DNA from: JAOTYV01 sp041557595
GTDB lineage: Bacteria; Pseudomonadota; Alphaproteobacteria; UBA8366
Assembly: GCA_041557595.1 (NCBI GenBank)
Contig: JBFFGE010000057.1
Coordinates: 1 to 24,512 of the forward strand
Direction: 5' to 3'
DNA length: 24,512 nt
Shown: positions 7,988-16,096 of the stretch, one piece after another
Position numbering within the stretch: position 1 is the first letter of the stretch
How the letters are laid out: every line of letters begins with the position of its first letter
Notes under the pieces: model-generated
The model's database searches: none
The model's input: only the letters and a program-made list of their open reading frames with translations
Told to the model about the DNA's origin: nothing
Position numbers and translations under genes: made by a program

Positions 7988-8878
7988 TCAACAGATCCGG
8001 CCGTCCGCCTCGTCCGCGAGACCGAGCAAATAGTCGCCATAGCCGGAATTCGTCAGCGGCGCCGCGAGCGCGCGCAGATGCGCCTGATCTATCCAGCGGT
8101 TGCGCCAGGCGATTTCCTCGATGCAGGCGATCATCTGGCCCTGCCGGCGCTCGATCGTGGCAATGTAGTTCGATGCGTCGAGCAGGGAATCGAAGGTCCC
8201 GGTATCCAGCCAGGCATTGCCCCGGCCCAGCAATTCCACCGACAAATCGCCCCGCGCCAGATAGGCGTTGAGGACATCGATAATTTCCAACTCGCCCCGC
8301 GCCGACGGCTGGAGCAGGGCGGCGATCTTCACCACATCCCGGTCGAAGAAATACAACCCGGTCACCGCGAAATTCGACCGCGAATGCTGCGGCTTTTCCG
8401 AAAGCGAAATCGCCTGTCCTTGGCCGTCCAATTCCACGACGCCGTAGCGCTGCGGCTCGGTCAACCTATACGCAAAGGCCGTCGCCCCGGTGGCGCGGCC
8501 GGAAATTCCGCGCAGGCTGTCGCTTAACCCCTGCCCGTAGAATATATTGTCCCCAAGGATCAGCGCGACCGGATCGTCGCCGATGAAGTCGGCGCCGATT
8601 TGAAAGGCCTGGGGAATACCTTCCGGCGTCTCCTGCGCGCGATACGAAAAAGACATGCCGACCATCGATCCGTCGCCGAGGATTTGCTCGAACCGCGGCA
8701 AATCGTCCGGCGTCGCGATGAACAGCACTTCGCGAATGCCCGCCAGCATCAGAACCGACAGCGGGTAATAGACCAACGGCTTGTTGTAGACCGGCAGTAA
8801 TTGCTTACTGAGCCCCCGCGTCATCGGATAGAGCCGTGTGCCCGCCCCCCCGGCCAAAACGATTCCCCGCCGCGTCAT
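7988..8878 (-). CDS. rmlA: glucose-1-phosphate thymidylyltransferase
   Basis: The start at 8878 gives 296 residues and has GGAAGGAT 6-13 bases upstream; a 16-residue in-frame extension to 8926 has no such site. The N-terminus carries the nucleotidyltransferase signature GGAGTRLYPMT followed by SKQLLPVYNKPLVYYPLS. GDNIFYGQGL, EKPQHSRSNFAVTGLYFFD and AWLDTGTFDSLL follow as in RmlA/RfbA. The enzyme makes dTDP-glucose from glucose-1-phosphate and dTTP, the first step toward dTDP-rhamnose and other deoxysugars of surface polysaccharides. rmlB, rmlC and rmlD are not in the window. It converges with the interrupted FkbM methyltransferase gene (13 bp apart), and a polysaccharide deacetylase lies about 1 kb away, so a loose link to cell-surface glycans is plausible but unproven. 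Confidence 0.95.
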   Translation of the reverse strand: MTRRGIVLAGGAGTRLYPMTRGLSKQLLPVYNKPLVYYPLSVLMLAGIREVLFIATPDDLPRFEQILGDGSMVGMSFSYRAQETPEGIPQAFQIGADFIGDDPVALILGDNIFYGQGLSDSLRGISGRATGATAFAYRLTEPQRYGVVELDGQGQAISLSEKPQHSRSNFAVTGLYFFDRDVVKIAALLQPSARGELEIIDVLNAYLARGDLSVELLGRGNAWLDTGTFDSLLDASNYIATIERRQGQMIACIEEIAWRNRWIDQAHLRALAAPLTNSGYGDYLLGLADEADGRIC

Positions 8879-9022
8879 TGCAGATCCTTCCGCCCACGCC
8901 GTTCGCATGTGTCTGGCGGGCGACACCGGTGGGGTTGACCGCGTACAGCGACAACCGCGGCGTACGCCCGCACGGATTCCGCAAGCATTTCCCGTGCCAT
9001 GTTAACGATACGCCGGTTGGCG

Positions 9023-9742
9023 TCAGATCGGTACGGAACCGATGCTGAGTCCGCCGCAGACATGCAGCAGCTGGCCGGTGACGAATCCGGCGTCCTCCGA
9101 TACGAAGAACCTGACCGCGGCCGCGATATCTTCTGGTTGGCCGAGTTTCTGCATCGGCGTCGACTTTGCGATCGCATTGTATTTGTCGGTACCTGGCGGA
9201 TGATTGCGCAGGAACAACGCCGTTTCGATGGGGCCCGGCGCGATGGCGTTGACGGTAATGCCGTGTGCGGCCAATTCCGTCGCCCAGACCCGGGTAAATC
9301 CGACGAGTCCCGCCTTGGCAGCGGCATAGGCGGTTCGCTCCGCCTTGCCGAGGATCGACCGGCTGCTGATGTTGACGATGCGGCCGAAACGTCGCGCATG
9401 CATACCCGGCAAGCACGCCTGCGCACAGATCAGCGCGCCGGTCAGATTGACGGCGATTTGCCTGTCGAACTCCGGCAGCGTCGTTTCCGAGACCGATTGC
9501 GGAATCGAGTATCCGGCGTTGTTCACCAGCGTGTCGATCGGAAAGCGAGCCGCCAGATCGCCGAGCGCTGAAATCGCCGCGTCGGTGTCTTCCAAATCGA
9601 CTTTGATGTATTCGCCGGGAAACGATCGCTCGGGATCGCTGCGCGCGATGCCGATCACCATATGCCCTTTGGCGGCGAGCCGTTCCGAGACGCTCAATCC
9701 GATGCCCTTGCTCGCACCCGTGACCAGACTTACCCGCGCCAT
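9023..9742 (-). CDS. short-chain dehydrogenase/reductase (SDR), FabG-like
   Basis: A complete classical SDR of 239 residues. The cofactor motif TGASKGIG is at 8-15, NNAG at 74-77, and the catalytic residues S126, Y139 and K143 have canonical spacing. The C-terminal FVTGQLLHVCGG resembles the usual tetramer-forming end. The start has GGAG upstream (GGAGAAAGCGGG-ATG). It reduces a carbonyl or oxidises an alcohol with NAD(P)H; the substrate cannot be read from sequence. It is transcribed away from the polysaccharide deacetylase gene across 148 bp, and lies 144 bp upstream of rmlA on the same strand, too far for tight coupling. This is the canonical reference against which the two degenerate SDRs at 15273-16915 stand out. 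Confidence 0.92.
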   Translation of the reverse strand: MARVSLVTGASKGIGLSVSERLAAKGHMVIGIARSDPERSFPGEYIKVDLEDTDAAISALGDLAARFPIDTLVNNAGYSIPQSVSETTLPEFDRQIAVNLTGALICAQACLPGMHARRFGRIVNISSRSILGKAERTAYAAAKAGLVGFTRVWATELAAHGITVNAIAPGPIETALFLRNHPPGTDKYNAIAKSTPMQKLGQPEDIAAAVRFFVSEDAGFVTGQLLHVCGGLSIGSVPI

Positions 9743-9877
9743 CCCGCTTTCTCCGCCAATTCACGATTTTCCGGACTATATCGGGCAACGCCCGGCTTGG
9801 CGAACCGCCGCATCGCTGGCCATGGCGGCACAATCCGGTTTATCTGATAGGCGCATATCGCAAATCCATGGCACTGC

Positions 9878-9883
9878 AAGGAG
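9878..9883 (+). promoter_or_regulatory. ribosome-binding site fixing the GTG start of the deacetylase
   Basis: AAGGAG lies seven bases before the GTG at 9891. The open frame extends about 180 codons upstream through antisense of the SDR gene, so this site decides the start. Confidence 0.8.
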
Positions 9884-9890
9884 CGCTATT

Positions 9891-10688
9891 GTGACCGGTT
9901 CAGATTTTCCTGTGGTTTTCGGCATCTGCCTGGATGCGGAGGCGATCTGGTTCAACAAGATCGCTCCCGGGGAAAAGCGCCCGGTCATGCTGTCGAACGG
10001 CGCCTATGCGATCCGCGAAGGCCTGACCCCGCTGCTCGACCTGCTGGAAACGCATGCCCTTGCCGCGACCTTCTACATTCCGGGCGTTACCGTCGACCGC
10101 TATCCGGAAGCGGTGCGGACCATCGCCGCCAAGGGGCATGAGCTGGCGAGCCATACCTACGGCCACATGACCGCTCTCGGCATGACGCGCGAGCAGGAAT
10201 CGAAAGACCTGAACGCGGGGATCGATGCGTTGGAACGTGTTTCCAACACGCGCCCGACCGCGTGGCGCTCCGCCTCCTGGGAATTTTCAGACCATACGCT
10301 CGACCTGTTGATCGACGCCGGCGTCACCGTGTCGGCGAATTATCACGACACCTGCCGCCCCTACCGGCATGAACGGGACGGGAAGCCCTTGCCCATCGTC
10401 GAATTGCCGGTGCAATGGTACCTCGCCGACGCGCCCTACTTTCTCTACGACGGCGCGCTGCCGGGCCGCATGCCGCGGCCGGCGTCCGCCGCCTACGAAA
10501 TCTGGAGCGAGGAATTCACCGGCCTCTACGAAGACCGGCCCGGCGCGTTCTATCACCAGACGCTGCACGTGCAGTTGATCGGCCATGCGGGACGGCTGCG
10601 CATGCTCGACCGCTTCATACGGTTTATCAAGGACCATCCGCGCGCCCGCTTCATGACCTGCGGCGACCTTGCCGCGACGGTGCCGTGA
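9891..10688 (+). CDS. polysaccharide deacetylase family protein (PuuE/PgdA-like)
   Basis: With the GTG start at 9891 this is a 265-residue protein of the NodB/polysaccharide deacetylase fold. Visible signs are the early acidic motif LDAE (GICLDAEAIWF), the metal-binding SHTYGHMT (H-x3-H), WRSASWEFS, VELPVQWYLADAPYF and the C-terminal HVQL segment with the second catalytic histidine. The layout, with WEFS and the LPVQWYLDD-like block, resembles Helicobacter PgdA and the PuuE allantoinase group. It has no signal peptide, so it should be cytoplasmic. It may remove an acyl group from a small amide or glycan precursor instead of from cell-wall polymer. An 11-bp tandem repeat spans its stop codon. 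The substrate is unknown. Confidence 0.88.
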   Translation: MTGSDFPVVFGICLDAEAIWFNKIAPGEKRPVMLSNGAYAIREGLTPLLDLLETHALAATFYIPGVTVDRYPEAVRTIAAKGHELASHTYGHMTALGMTREQESKDLNAGIDALERVSNTRPTAWRSASWEFSDHTLDLLIDAGVTVSANYHDTCRPYRHERDGKPLPIVELPVQWYLADAPYFLYDGALPGRMPRPASAAYEIWSEEFTGLYEDRPGAFYHQTLHVQLIGHAGRLRMLDRFIRFIKDHPRARFMTCGDLAATVP

Positions 10689-10698
10689 CGGTGCCGTG
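10677..10698 (+). repeat. 11-bp tandem direct repeat across the stop codon
   Basis: ACGGTGCCGTG occurs at 10677-10687 and again at 10688-10698, followed by ACGGCG. The TGA stop at 10686-10688 lies at the junction. Confidence 0.85.
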
Positions 10699-10819
10699 AC
10701 GGCGCGACCGTAGCACTACGGCCGCATCCTTGGCAGCGGCGCCGGCTTTGCGTAAGCTCCGGCCGACCCGCAGGGACGAGCGAGTTTCCTGCACAATAAT
10801 TGTTTGGGAGGACCGACAC

Positions 10820-11446
10820 ATGCGCTTGATTGGAGGCTTCAGATCACCCTATGTCCGGCGCGTGGCGGTCAGTCTGCACGCGCTGGGCTTGCCGTTCGAC
10901 TCGAGCACGGTCTCGGTTTTCGACGACCCGGACGCCGTCCGTGCACACAACCCGCTGGTGCGCGTGCCCGCGCTAATTCTGGACGACGGCGAAGAACTTG
11001 TCGAAAGCTACGCCATCCTCGACGCGATCGACGAACTGGCCGGCCCCGACAAGCGGTTGACGCCGGCATCCGGCAAGGAGCGGCGGCACGTCATGAAGAT
11101 CACCGCGGTCGGCGCGGGAAGCGCCGACAAGGCCGTCTGGTCGTACTACGAATTTCGCCATCGCCCGGCGGAGAAGGTTCATCTGCCCTGGGTGGAGCAC
11201 AATGAAAGCCAAATCCTCGGCGGTCTCGGCTATCTGGATGACCTCGCGAAAGCGGCGGGCGCGTCCGGCTGGCTGGCCGGAACCGACCGCCTCAGCCAGG
11301 CCGATATCACCGGCACGGTCGCCTATTCCTTCGCCTGCGCGGTGCGGCCGGAACTCGGAATCCCCGGCAAGGTTCCGAACATGGCAAAATTTGCCGAACG
11401 CTGCGAAGCCCTGGACGTCTTCAAGGCCGCCCCGATACCGGGATAA
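10820..11446 (+). CDS. glutathione S-transferase family protein
   Basis: A 208-residue protein with GGGAGG at 10806-10811, eight bases before the ATG. The N-terminal thioredoxin-like domain begins MRLIGGFRSPYVRRVAVSLH, with S9 in the SPYVRR position that activates glutathione in many bacterial GSTs. The VPAL cis-proline motif (VRVPALILDDG) and the ES pair (VESYAILDAIDEL) that binds the glutathione gamma-glutamyl group follow. The C-terminal helical domain includes LSQADITGTVAYSF, the usual N-capping box region. It conjugates glutathione to electrophiles or acts in redox or isomerase roles. It is 60 bp upstream of the aminotransferase on the same strand, with no shared pathway evident. Confidence 0.9.
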   Translation: MRLIGGFRSPYVRRVAVSLHALGLPFDSSTVSVFDDPDAVRAHNPLVRVPALILDDGEELVESYAILDAIDELAGPDKRLTPASGKERRHVMKITAVGAGSADKAVWSYYEFRHRPAEKVHLPWVEHNESQILGGLGYLDDLAKAAGASGWLAGTDRLSQADITGTVAYSFACAVRPELGIPGKVPNMAKFAERCEALDVFKAAPIPG

Positions 11447-11506
11447 CGCACGCCGCCGCCTCGCGTCCGCACGTCATAAATCGAGAGTTACCGCCTGGAC
11501 GTTTCC

Positions 11507-12613
11507 ATGACTTCCTACCCATTTTCGACGATTACCCGCGATCTTCCTTCGACTGTCCCGTTCGTCGGACCGGAAGCCCAGGAGCGGGCGCGCGGCGCGC
11601 CTTTTCTGGCCCGCATCGGTGCGAACGAAAGCGTCTTCGGTCCGTCGCCCAAGGCGATTGCCGCGATGCAGGCCGAGGCGGCGAATGTCTGGAAATACGC
11701 CGACCCCGAAAACCACGATTTGAAGGCGGCACTCGCCGATCACTATCGCCTGGCGCCGGAAAACATTGTTGTCGGCGAAGGCATCGACGGGCTGTTCGGC
11801 TATACCGCGCGCCTGTTCGTCGAGCCGGGCGCCACAGTCGCGACATCGCTCGGCGCTTATCCCACTTTCAACTACCAGGTCGCGGGCGCCGGCGGCGCGA
11901 TCGCGACGGTTCCGTACCGCGACGACTGCGAAGACCCCGCCGCCCTGATCGATCTGGCGGCCCGCGAGAAGGCGCGCTTGCTCTTTCTCGCCAATCCGGA
12001 CAATCCGATGGGCTCGTGGTGGGATGCCGGGGAGATTCAGGAAATGATCGAGGCGTTGCCCGATGGATGCATCCTGTGTCTGGACGAAGCGTATCTCGAA
12101 TTTGCGCCGCCGGGCACCGCGCCCGGCCTCGATGTCTCCGACCCCAGGGTTTTGCGCTTCCGGACCTTCTCGAAAGCCTACGGCCTCGCCGGATGCCGGA
12201 TCGGCTACGCCATCGGCGAGGCCGGGTTGATCAAGAGTTTCGACAAGATCCGCAATCATTTCGGCGTCAACCGGATCGCGCAGGCCGGCGCGCTCGCCGC
12301 CCTGGCGGATCAATCGTATATCGCGGAGGTGGTTGCCAAGGTTGCCGCCGCACGGTCGCGGATCGGCGCCATCGCCGAAAGTCATGGCCTGGCGGCGCTG
12401 CCCTCGGCGACCAATTTCGTCACCATCGATTGCGGCCGCGACGGCGATTTCGCCAGAGGCGTCATGGCCGAACTGATCGCGCGCGACATTTTCGTGCGCA
12501 TGCCGGGCGTGGCGCCGCTGGACCGCTGCATCCGCGTGACCGCCGGAACCGAAGCCGATCTCGACCTGTTCGAAGCGCGGTTTTCCGACGCACTGGCGGC
12601 CGCCGCGAAATAA
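11507..12613 (+). CDS. class I/II PLP-dependent aminotransferase, histidinol-phosphate aminotransferase-like
   Basis: A 368-residue fold-type I enzyme close in form to HisC. ANESVFGPSPKA (39-50) matches the HisC N-terminal ANENPxGPSP box. Y64 lies in WKYADPEN, N166 in NPDNPMGS, D193 and Y196 in LDEAYLEF. The Schiff-base lysine is K223 in FSKAYGLAGCRIGY, and the C-terminal substrate-carboxylate arginine lies in CIRVTAGTEAD. It transfers an amino group between an amino acid and a 2-oxo acid or phosphate-bearing aldehyde. No other histidine biosynthesis gene is in the window, so it may instead serve an aromatic or other amino acid, as many HisC paralogues do. It converges on the TIGR03084-like gene with a 19-bp gap. 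Confidence 0.9.
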   Translation: MTSYPFSTITRDLPSTVPFVGPEAQERARGAPFLARIGANESVFGPSPKAIAAMQAEAANVWKYADPENHDLKAALADHYRLAPENIVVGEGIDGLFGYTARLFVEPGATVATSLGAYPTFNYQVAGAGGAIATVPYRDDCEDPAALIDLAAREKARLLFLANPDNPMGSWWDAGEIQEMIEALPDGCILCLDEAYLEFAPPGTAPGLDVSDPRVLRFRTFSKAYGLAGCRIGYAIGEAGLIKSFDKIRNHFGVNRIAQAGALAALADQSYIAEVVAKVAAARSRIGAIAESHGLAALPSATNFVTIDCGRDGDFARGVMAELIARDIFVRMPGVAPLDRCIRVTAGTEADLDLFEARFSDALAAAAK

Positions 12614-12632
12614 CAAACTCTATTCCGCTCTA

Positions 12633-13427
12633 TCACGCCTTGTGGCGCGCACCCGGCGGTGGCGGGTCTTCCGGCGGACCGGCGAAGCATTGCGCGATCG
12701 CCATCCAGCGTCGCGCCGTCTCGCCGCGCACGGAAAGCTGCGTGTCGCCGACATTGCGCGTCTGCGTCACCACCTGGCAGAAATCGACCGCATCGCCCTC
12801 GACCGCATCCTCCGATGGCGCGTTCCACTCCCAGACTGCGCCCGACGGCGCATGCAGCCGCACATAGGGCTGATCCGGCGGCACAGGGAGATCCCGGTTC
12901 GCGAAGGTCCAGCCGAAGGTTCGCACGCCGATCACGGCGATGTTCTTGATGCGGTCGGATGCGTCCCGATCCTGGCCCAGCAGATCGTAAATCGCCTGCC
13001 CGTGCGCCCAGGTTTCCATCTGACGCGCGGTCGTGAACATGCGAACCCCCATGTCGCGGGCGACCCACTTAAGGCGCGCGTTCGGGTCCAACGCACCGAG
13101 CACGTCGCACAGTTCGTCCAGCGATGTCCGCCAGCGGGCAAGCAACGCCGGCCCTTCGATATGGTCCAGCCGCCGCCGTGTCTCCTCCACCCGGCTGAGG
13201 CCGCCCGCGCGCTGCGCCTCGATATCGGCGCGCAACGCCACGAAACCATCCGGATCGGTTGCCGACAGCATCGCGTTCAGATCGCCCGCGTGGATGTGCT
13301 GGATGACATCGTTGACGGTCCAGCCCTTGAACAAGGTCGGCCGATGCCAGTCATCGGCGGCCAGCGTCTCCAACAGGCGATAGAGCGCCTGCCCTTCTTC
13401 ACGTAAATCCGACGCTTGCTGCAACAC
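12633..13427 (-). CDS. TIGR03084-type metal-binding protein with maleylpyruvate-isomerase N-terminal (DinB-like) domain
   Basis: 264 residues, starting at a GTG at 13427 with AGGGGA about 11 bases upstream. The N-terminal four-helix part carries H44/H46 (VIQHIHAGDLNAM), and E138 and H142 in RQMETWAHGQAIYD, the His...Glu-x3-His triad that holds a divalent metal in mycothiol-dependent and DinB-like enzymes. FKGWTVNDVIQHI is the family's typical W-x-x-x-D-x-x-x-H motif. The C-terminal domain (about 175-264) reads like the small alpha/beta tail of TIGR03084 proteins. Function in proteobacteria, which lack mycothiol, is unknown; a thiol-linked transferase or isomerase role is a guess. It lies 141 bp downstream of the amidohydrolase gene on the same strand. 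Confidence 0.85.
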   Translation of the reverse strand: MLQQASDLREEGQALYRLLETLAADDWHRPTLFKGWTVNDVIQHIHAGDLNAMLSATDPDGFVALRADIEAQRAGGLSRVEETRRRLDHIEGPALLARWRTSLDELCDVLGALDPNARLKWVARDMGVRMFTTARQMETWAHGQAIYDLLGQDRDASDRIKNIAVIGVRTFGWTFANRDLPVPPDQPYVRLHAPSGAVWEWNAPSEDAVEGDAVDFCQVVTQTRNVGDTQLSVRGETARRWMAIAQCFAGPPEDPPPPGARHKA

Positions 13428-13534
13428 GGCCCGTTGATCCCCTAGTTTGATGTGTCGCCGAACAGTGCACGTCGAGTTTTACGGCGTTGTCAAGCGGGCC
13501 CAGGTATTGGCGGCATGGCAAACGTCCAAGACGA

Positions 13535-13549
13535 AAGCGGACACCGCTT
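13535..13549 (-). terminator. short hairpin downstream of the amidohydrolase gene
   Basis: AAGCGG (13535-13540) and CCGCTT (13544-13549) form a 6-bp stem with a 3-base loop, about 20 bases past the stop of the gene ending at 13569. Only a short mixed T-rich stretch follows on the minus strand, so this is weak. Confidence 0.25.
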
Positions 13550-13568
13550 CGAGCGGACAGTACGCTCC

Positions 13569-14939
13569 CTAACGCCGGCAGCGGATCTTACTGAGACCGT
13601 CGATAAACTTCGGATCATCCAGTCGTCCGATCAGATCTGCGGGGTAGGGTTTCTCCAACCCAGGCGGAATTCGGAACAGTCCTTCGGGAAGCCGTATGGC
13701 ACGCGCGCGAGGTTGCCCCTTTTCGCCCGGAGTCTCTTCGTCGGAAGGCCAGTGGAGCGTGCGCTTCACCACAAAATCGAATTCCAACGGGTTGCGGCGG
13801 TAGATTTCGTTCAATGCCGTCCGTTCCTGCGGCGTCAACATTCCCATTCCGACAAGTGTCCTGGTGCGAACCAGGACGTTGATCGCGGGCAACGGATAGT
13901 CGCTGCCGTTGACAAACCGCGTCTCGAGCATGCCGCGCAGGTCGGCGTGCCGCAACAATTGGACAAGCGGGGCGTCCGCCTTCGGCCTTTCGGTTAGCCG
14001 GTTGTACTGGGTCATGGCGGAAATTTCGCCGAACAGGTTCTTGCGGTAGCGCTCCTCCCGCATCAGCCGCACGAACAGTTCGAAATTCCATTCCCGCTTC
14101 GCCGACCCGGGCGCGTCGATATCGATGTTTTTACCCAGGCTCCCGGAGTGCGCCATGACCACCTTGACACCCATGTCGAGCGGCCGCCTGAAACAAAGCG
14201 GATTCCCCAACGCCTGATCTTCCTCGGCCTCGACGGCTTTTTCCTCTCCCACATGAGTGATGAGGATCAGATTATTGCGGATCATCGTCTTGTAGTAGTC
14301 GTCGATGGCCGGGTCGCCGGCATCCATGCCCTGGGCGTTGGGCAGCCATTTGACGTATCTGACGCCCTTCTTCGCCCATCGTTCCAATCTCTGGACCGCA
14401 TCGGCCCGATAGGGGTGGACGGAAATGACCGGAACGAAGAGCCCCGTGTACCGGGGGTCGTTGGCCAGTGCAACAACACACTCGTTTGCGACAAAAAAAG
14501 TTGTTTTTTCGGCACTGCGCCGATGTTGCGCGTCGTAATGCCAATCGATCGCCAGCAAATGAAATTTGCCGCGTTTGGGCATCGCCTTGATCAGCGCGAC
14601 CAGCCGCGCCAGATATTCCGCATCGACATCTTGCTCATTTTCGACTCCGCTGGCGCTCAGGTAGACGAGCGCTTCGATCCGCTTCAACGGGTGGATCCAT
14701 GTGAGCATCTTGGGATTGACCCCGGTGTCACAGCGCGCCGAACCCAATCCGATCAAATGGGTGTGGAAGTCGCGAAGATCGCCGGCCAGGATGCCCTTGA
14801 AAGCCCGATCGACGAGCGCTTGCGCTTCGGGACTCAGCGTCTTGGTCGGGGATTTGTGGAAGTCGCCGCCGACCCGGTCGACGATGGGACACCCCTGCAC
14901 CATCAGGCACGTCATAACGACGACCACGAATTTTGCCAT
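13569..14939 (-). CDS. amidohydrolase-family (TIM-barrel) metal-dependent hydrolase, predicted lipoprotein
   Basis: I use the ATG at 14939 (456 residues) and not 15056, because it places a hydrophobic leader (MAKFVVVVMTCLMVQGC) at the N-terminus. VQGC is an imperfect lipobox with C17 the lipidated residue. The amidohydrolase metal site is visible as H59-x-H61 (DFHTHLIG), a possible K197 (YVKWLP), H229 (ITHVGEE), H264 (MAHSGS) and D347 (NGSDYPLP), in the order of the Amidohydrolase_2 group. These enzymes hydrolyse or decarboxylate varied substrates with one or two metal ions. A membrane-anchored periplasmic location is unusual for the group. The substrate is unknown. No neighbour on the same strand is close enough to be clearly co-transcribed. 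Confidence 0.82.
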   Translation of the reverse strand: MAKFVVVVMTCLMVQGCPIVDRVGGDFHKSPTKTLSPEAQALVDRAFKGILAGDLRDFHTHLIGLGSARCDTGVNPKMLTWIHPLKRIEALVYLSASGVENEQDVDAEYLARLVALIKAMPKRGKFHLLAIDWHYDAQHRRSAEKTTFFVANECVVALANDPRYTGLFVPVISVHPYRADAVQRLERWAKKGVRYVKWLPNAQGMDAGDPAIDDYYKTMIRNNLILITHVGEEKAVEAEEDQALGNPLCFRRPLDMGVKVVMAHSGSLGKNIDIDAPGSAKREWNFELFVRLMREERYRKNLFGEISAMTQYNRLTERPKADAPLVQLLRHADLRGMLETRFVNGSDYPLPAINVLVRTRTLVGMGMLTPQERTALNEIYRRNPLEFDFVVKRTLHWPSDEETPGEKGQPRARAIRLPEGLFRIPPGLEKPYPADLIGRLDDPKFIDGLSKIRCRR

Positions 14940-15272
14940 GCGGGAACCAATGCCGCCGGAAACGGCACGATGGCCCGCTCCGATGATGATGGAAATGCCG
15001 ATCATTCCGAGTTTTACCCTGTTCCGCCTTTGGTTTCGCCGAGGCGACATGGCCATATCAGCACAAGTCTACGATTGCGGTCACATTCCATTCTCGGCAA
15101 TCCGCGAACCGACCGCCTTAATCAAACCGCCTCCTGCCACGATGATGCCTGTCGGTGCTGCGCGAAAACGGCCGTCGCCTGGGATCGGGCCGTTTGCACG
15201 CAAGCGAGATTTTGGCCCATGCTGACCCGAGGGATGAATCCGCACACACCGAAGAGCTGGGAGGAAGCACAC
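14940..15272. other. 333-bp divergent intergenic region
   Basis: It separates the lipoprotein amidohydrolase (-) from the SDR at 15273 (+). Open frames cross it on both strands, but none has a ribosome-binding site, domain or coherent product. It should hold the two divergent promoters; I cannot pick out a convincing -35/-10 pair and see no strong hairpin. Confidence 0.5.
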
Positions 15273-16034
15273 ATGGTTGCACACAACGATAAGCCGCTTG
15301 CGGGGAAGGTCGCCTTGATAACCGGCGCGGTCCGACGGTCCGGCCGGGCAAGCGCGCTCGAACTGGCGCGGCACGGCGCGGCGGTCGCGATCAACACGCG
15401 GCGCTCGGTCGATGAAGCCGAGGCGGTAAAGAGCGAACTCGAGGCGCTCGGCGTCAAGGCCGGGGTATATCTCGCCGACGTAACCGAGGAACAGGCGGTG
15501 ATCGATATGGTCGACGCCATCTCGAATGAACTCGGCGCTGTCGATATTCTCGTCAACAATGCGGCCGACCGCGGCCGCGTTCCCACACTGGAACTCAGTT
15601 TCGAGGAATGGCATCGAATCGTGCACATCATTCTCGATGGCGCATTCCTCTGTACGCGGGCGGTGCTGCCCCACATGATCGAACAAGGCTGGGGCCGGAT
15701 CGTGAACATCAGCGGCGTCGGCAACTACGTGGGCTATGCGGAGCGGGTTCACGTTCACGCAGGCAAGGGCGGCCTCGACGCCATGACGCGCAGCCTGTCG
15801 AGCGAGTTCTGCGAAAAGGGCATCACTGTGAACACCGTCAGCGTCGGCCTGATCGGCGGCGAGCGACCGGCGTCGGCCGGTCCGCACCCGAAGAACGTCC
15901 CCAACGCCGCACCGGTCGGTTACATGGGCGAACCGACCGACATCGCGAACGCGGTCAATTTTCTGTGTCAGCCGGCGTCCCGCTTCATTACCGGACAGAT
16001 GCTGCACGTCAACGGCGGCGAATACATGGCGTAG
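15273..16034 (+). CDS. SDR-fold protein with altered cofactor loop and no catalytic tyrosine
   Basis: 253 residues from an ATG preceded by GGGAGG (15259-15264, 8-base spacing). A frame open from 14148 is rejected because that part is antisense of the amidohydrolase. The fold is clearly SDR: TGAVRRSGRA (17-26) sits where TGxxxGIGxA is expected, NNAADR replaces NNAG (95-100), and S147 (NISG) and K165 (HAGKGGLDAMT) are present. The position four before the lysine, normally Tyr, is V161, flanked by H160 and H162 (RVHVHAGK). The C-terminus FITGQMLHVNGGEYMA is normal. It could be a reductase using a different acid/base residue, or a binding or regulatory homologue. It converges with another degenerate SDR 62 bp away. 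Confidence 0.88.
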   Translation: MVAHNDKPLAGKVALITGAVRRSGRASALELARHGAAVAINTRRSVDEAEAVKSELEALGVKAGVYLADVTEEQAVIDMVDAISNELGAVDILVNNAADRGRVPTLELSFEEWHRIVHIILDGAFLCTRAVLPHMIEQGWGRIVNISGVGNYVGYAERVHVHAGKGGLDAMTRSLSSEFCEKGITVNTVSVGLIGGERPASAGPHPKNVPNAAPVGYMGEPTDIANAVNFLCQPASRFITGQMLHVNGGEYMA

Positions 16035-16035
16035 G

Positions 16036-16065
16036 CAACCGGTTCCCGGTGGCGAACACCGGTTG
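16036..16065. terminator. possible bidirectional terminator hairpin between convergent SDR genes
   Basis: CAACCGGT (16036-16043) and ACCGGTTG (16058-16065) form a perfect 8-bp stem with a 14-base loop, just after the plus-strand stop at 16034. A mixed GCTCTTTGATT follows, with no proper U-tract. Confidence 0.35.
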
Positions 16066-16096
16066 GCTCTTTGATTCCGCTCACACAAAAAGTCGC

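Noticed and set aside
11474..12616. Minus-strand open frame of 380 codons antisense to the aminotransferase
   Set aside because: The plus frame has all PLP-enzyme motifs; the antisense frame has no recognisable family and no ribosome-binding site.
13435..13440. Another TGATCC on the plus strand as a fourth ECF-sigma site
   Set aside because: The -10 position does not read CGTA (it reads GCCG), and no plus-strand gene starts nearby.
14940..15056. Upstream extension of the amidohydrolase to an ATG at 15056
   Set aside because: It would bury the lipoprotein leader 39 residues inside the protein; the start at 14939 gives a sensible signal sequence.
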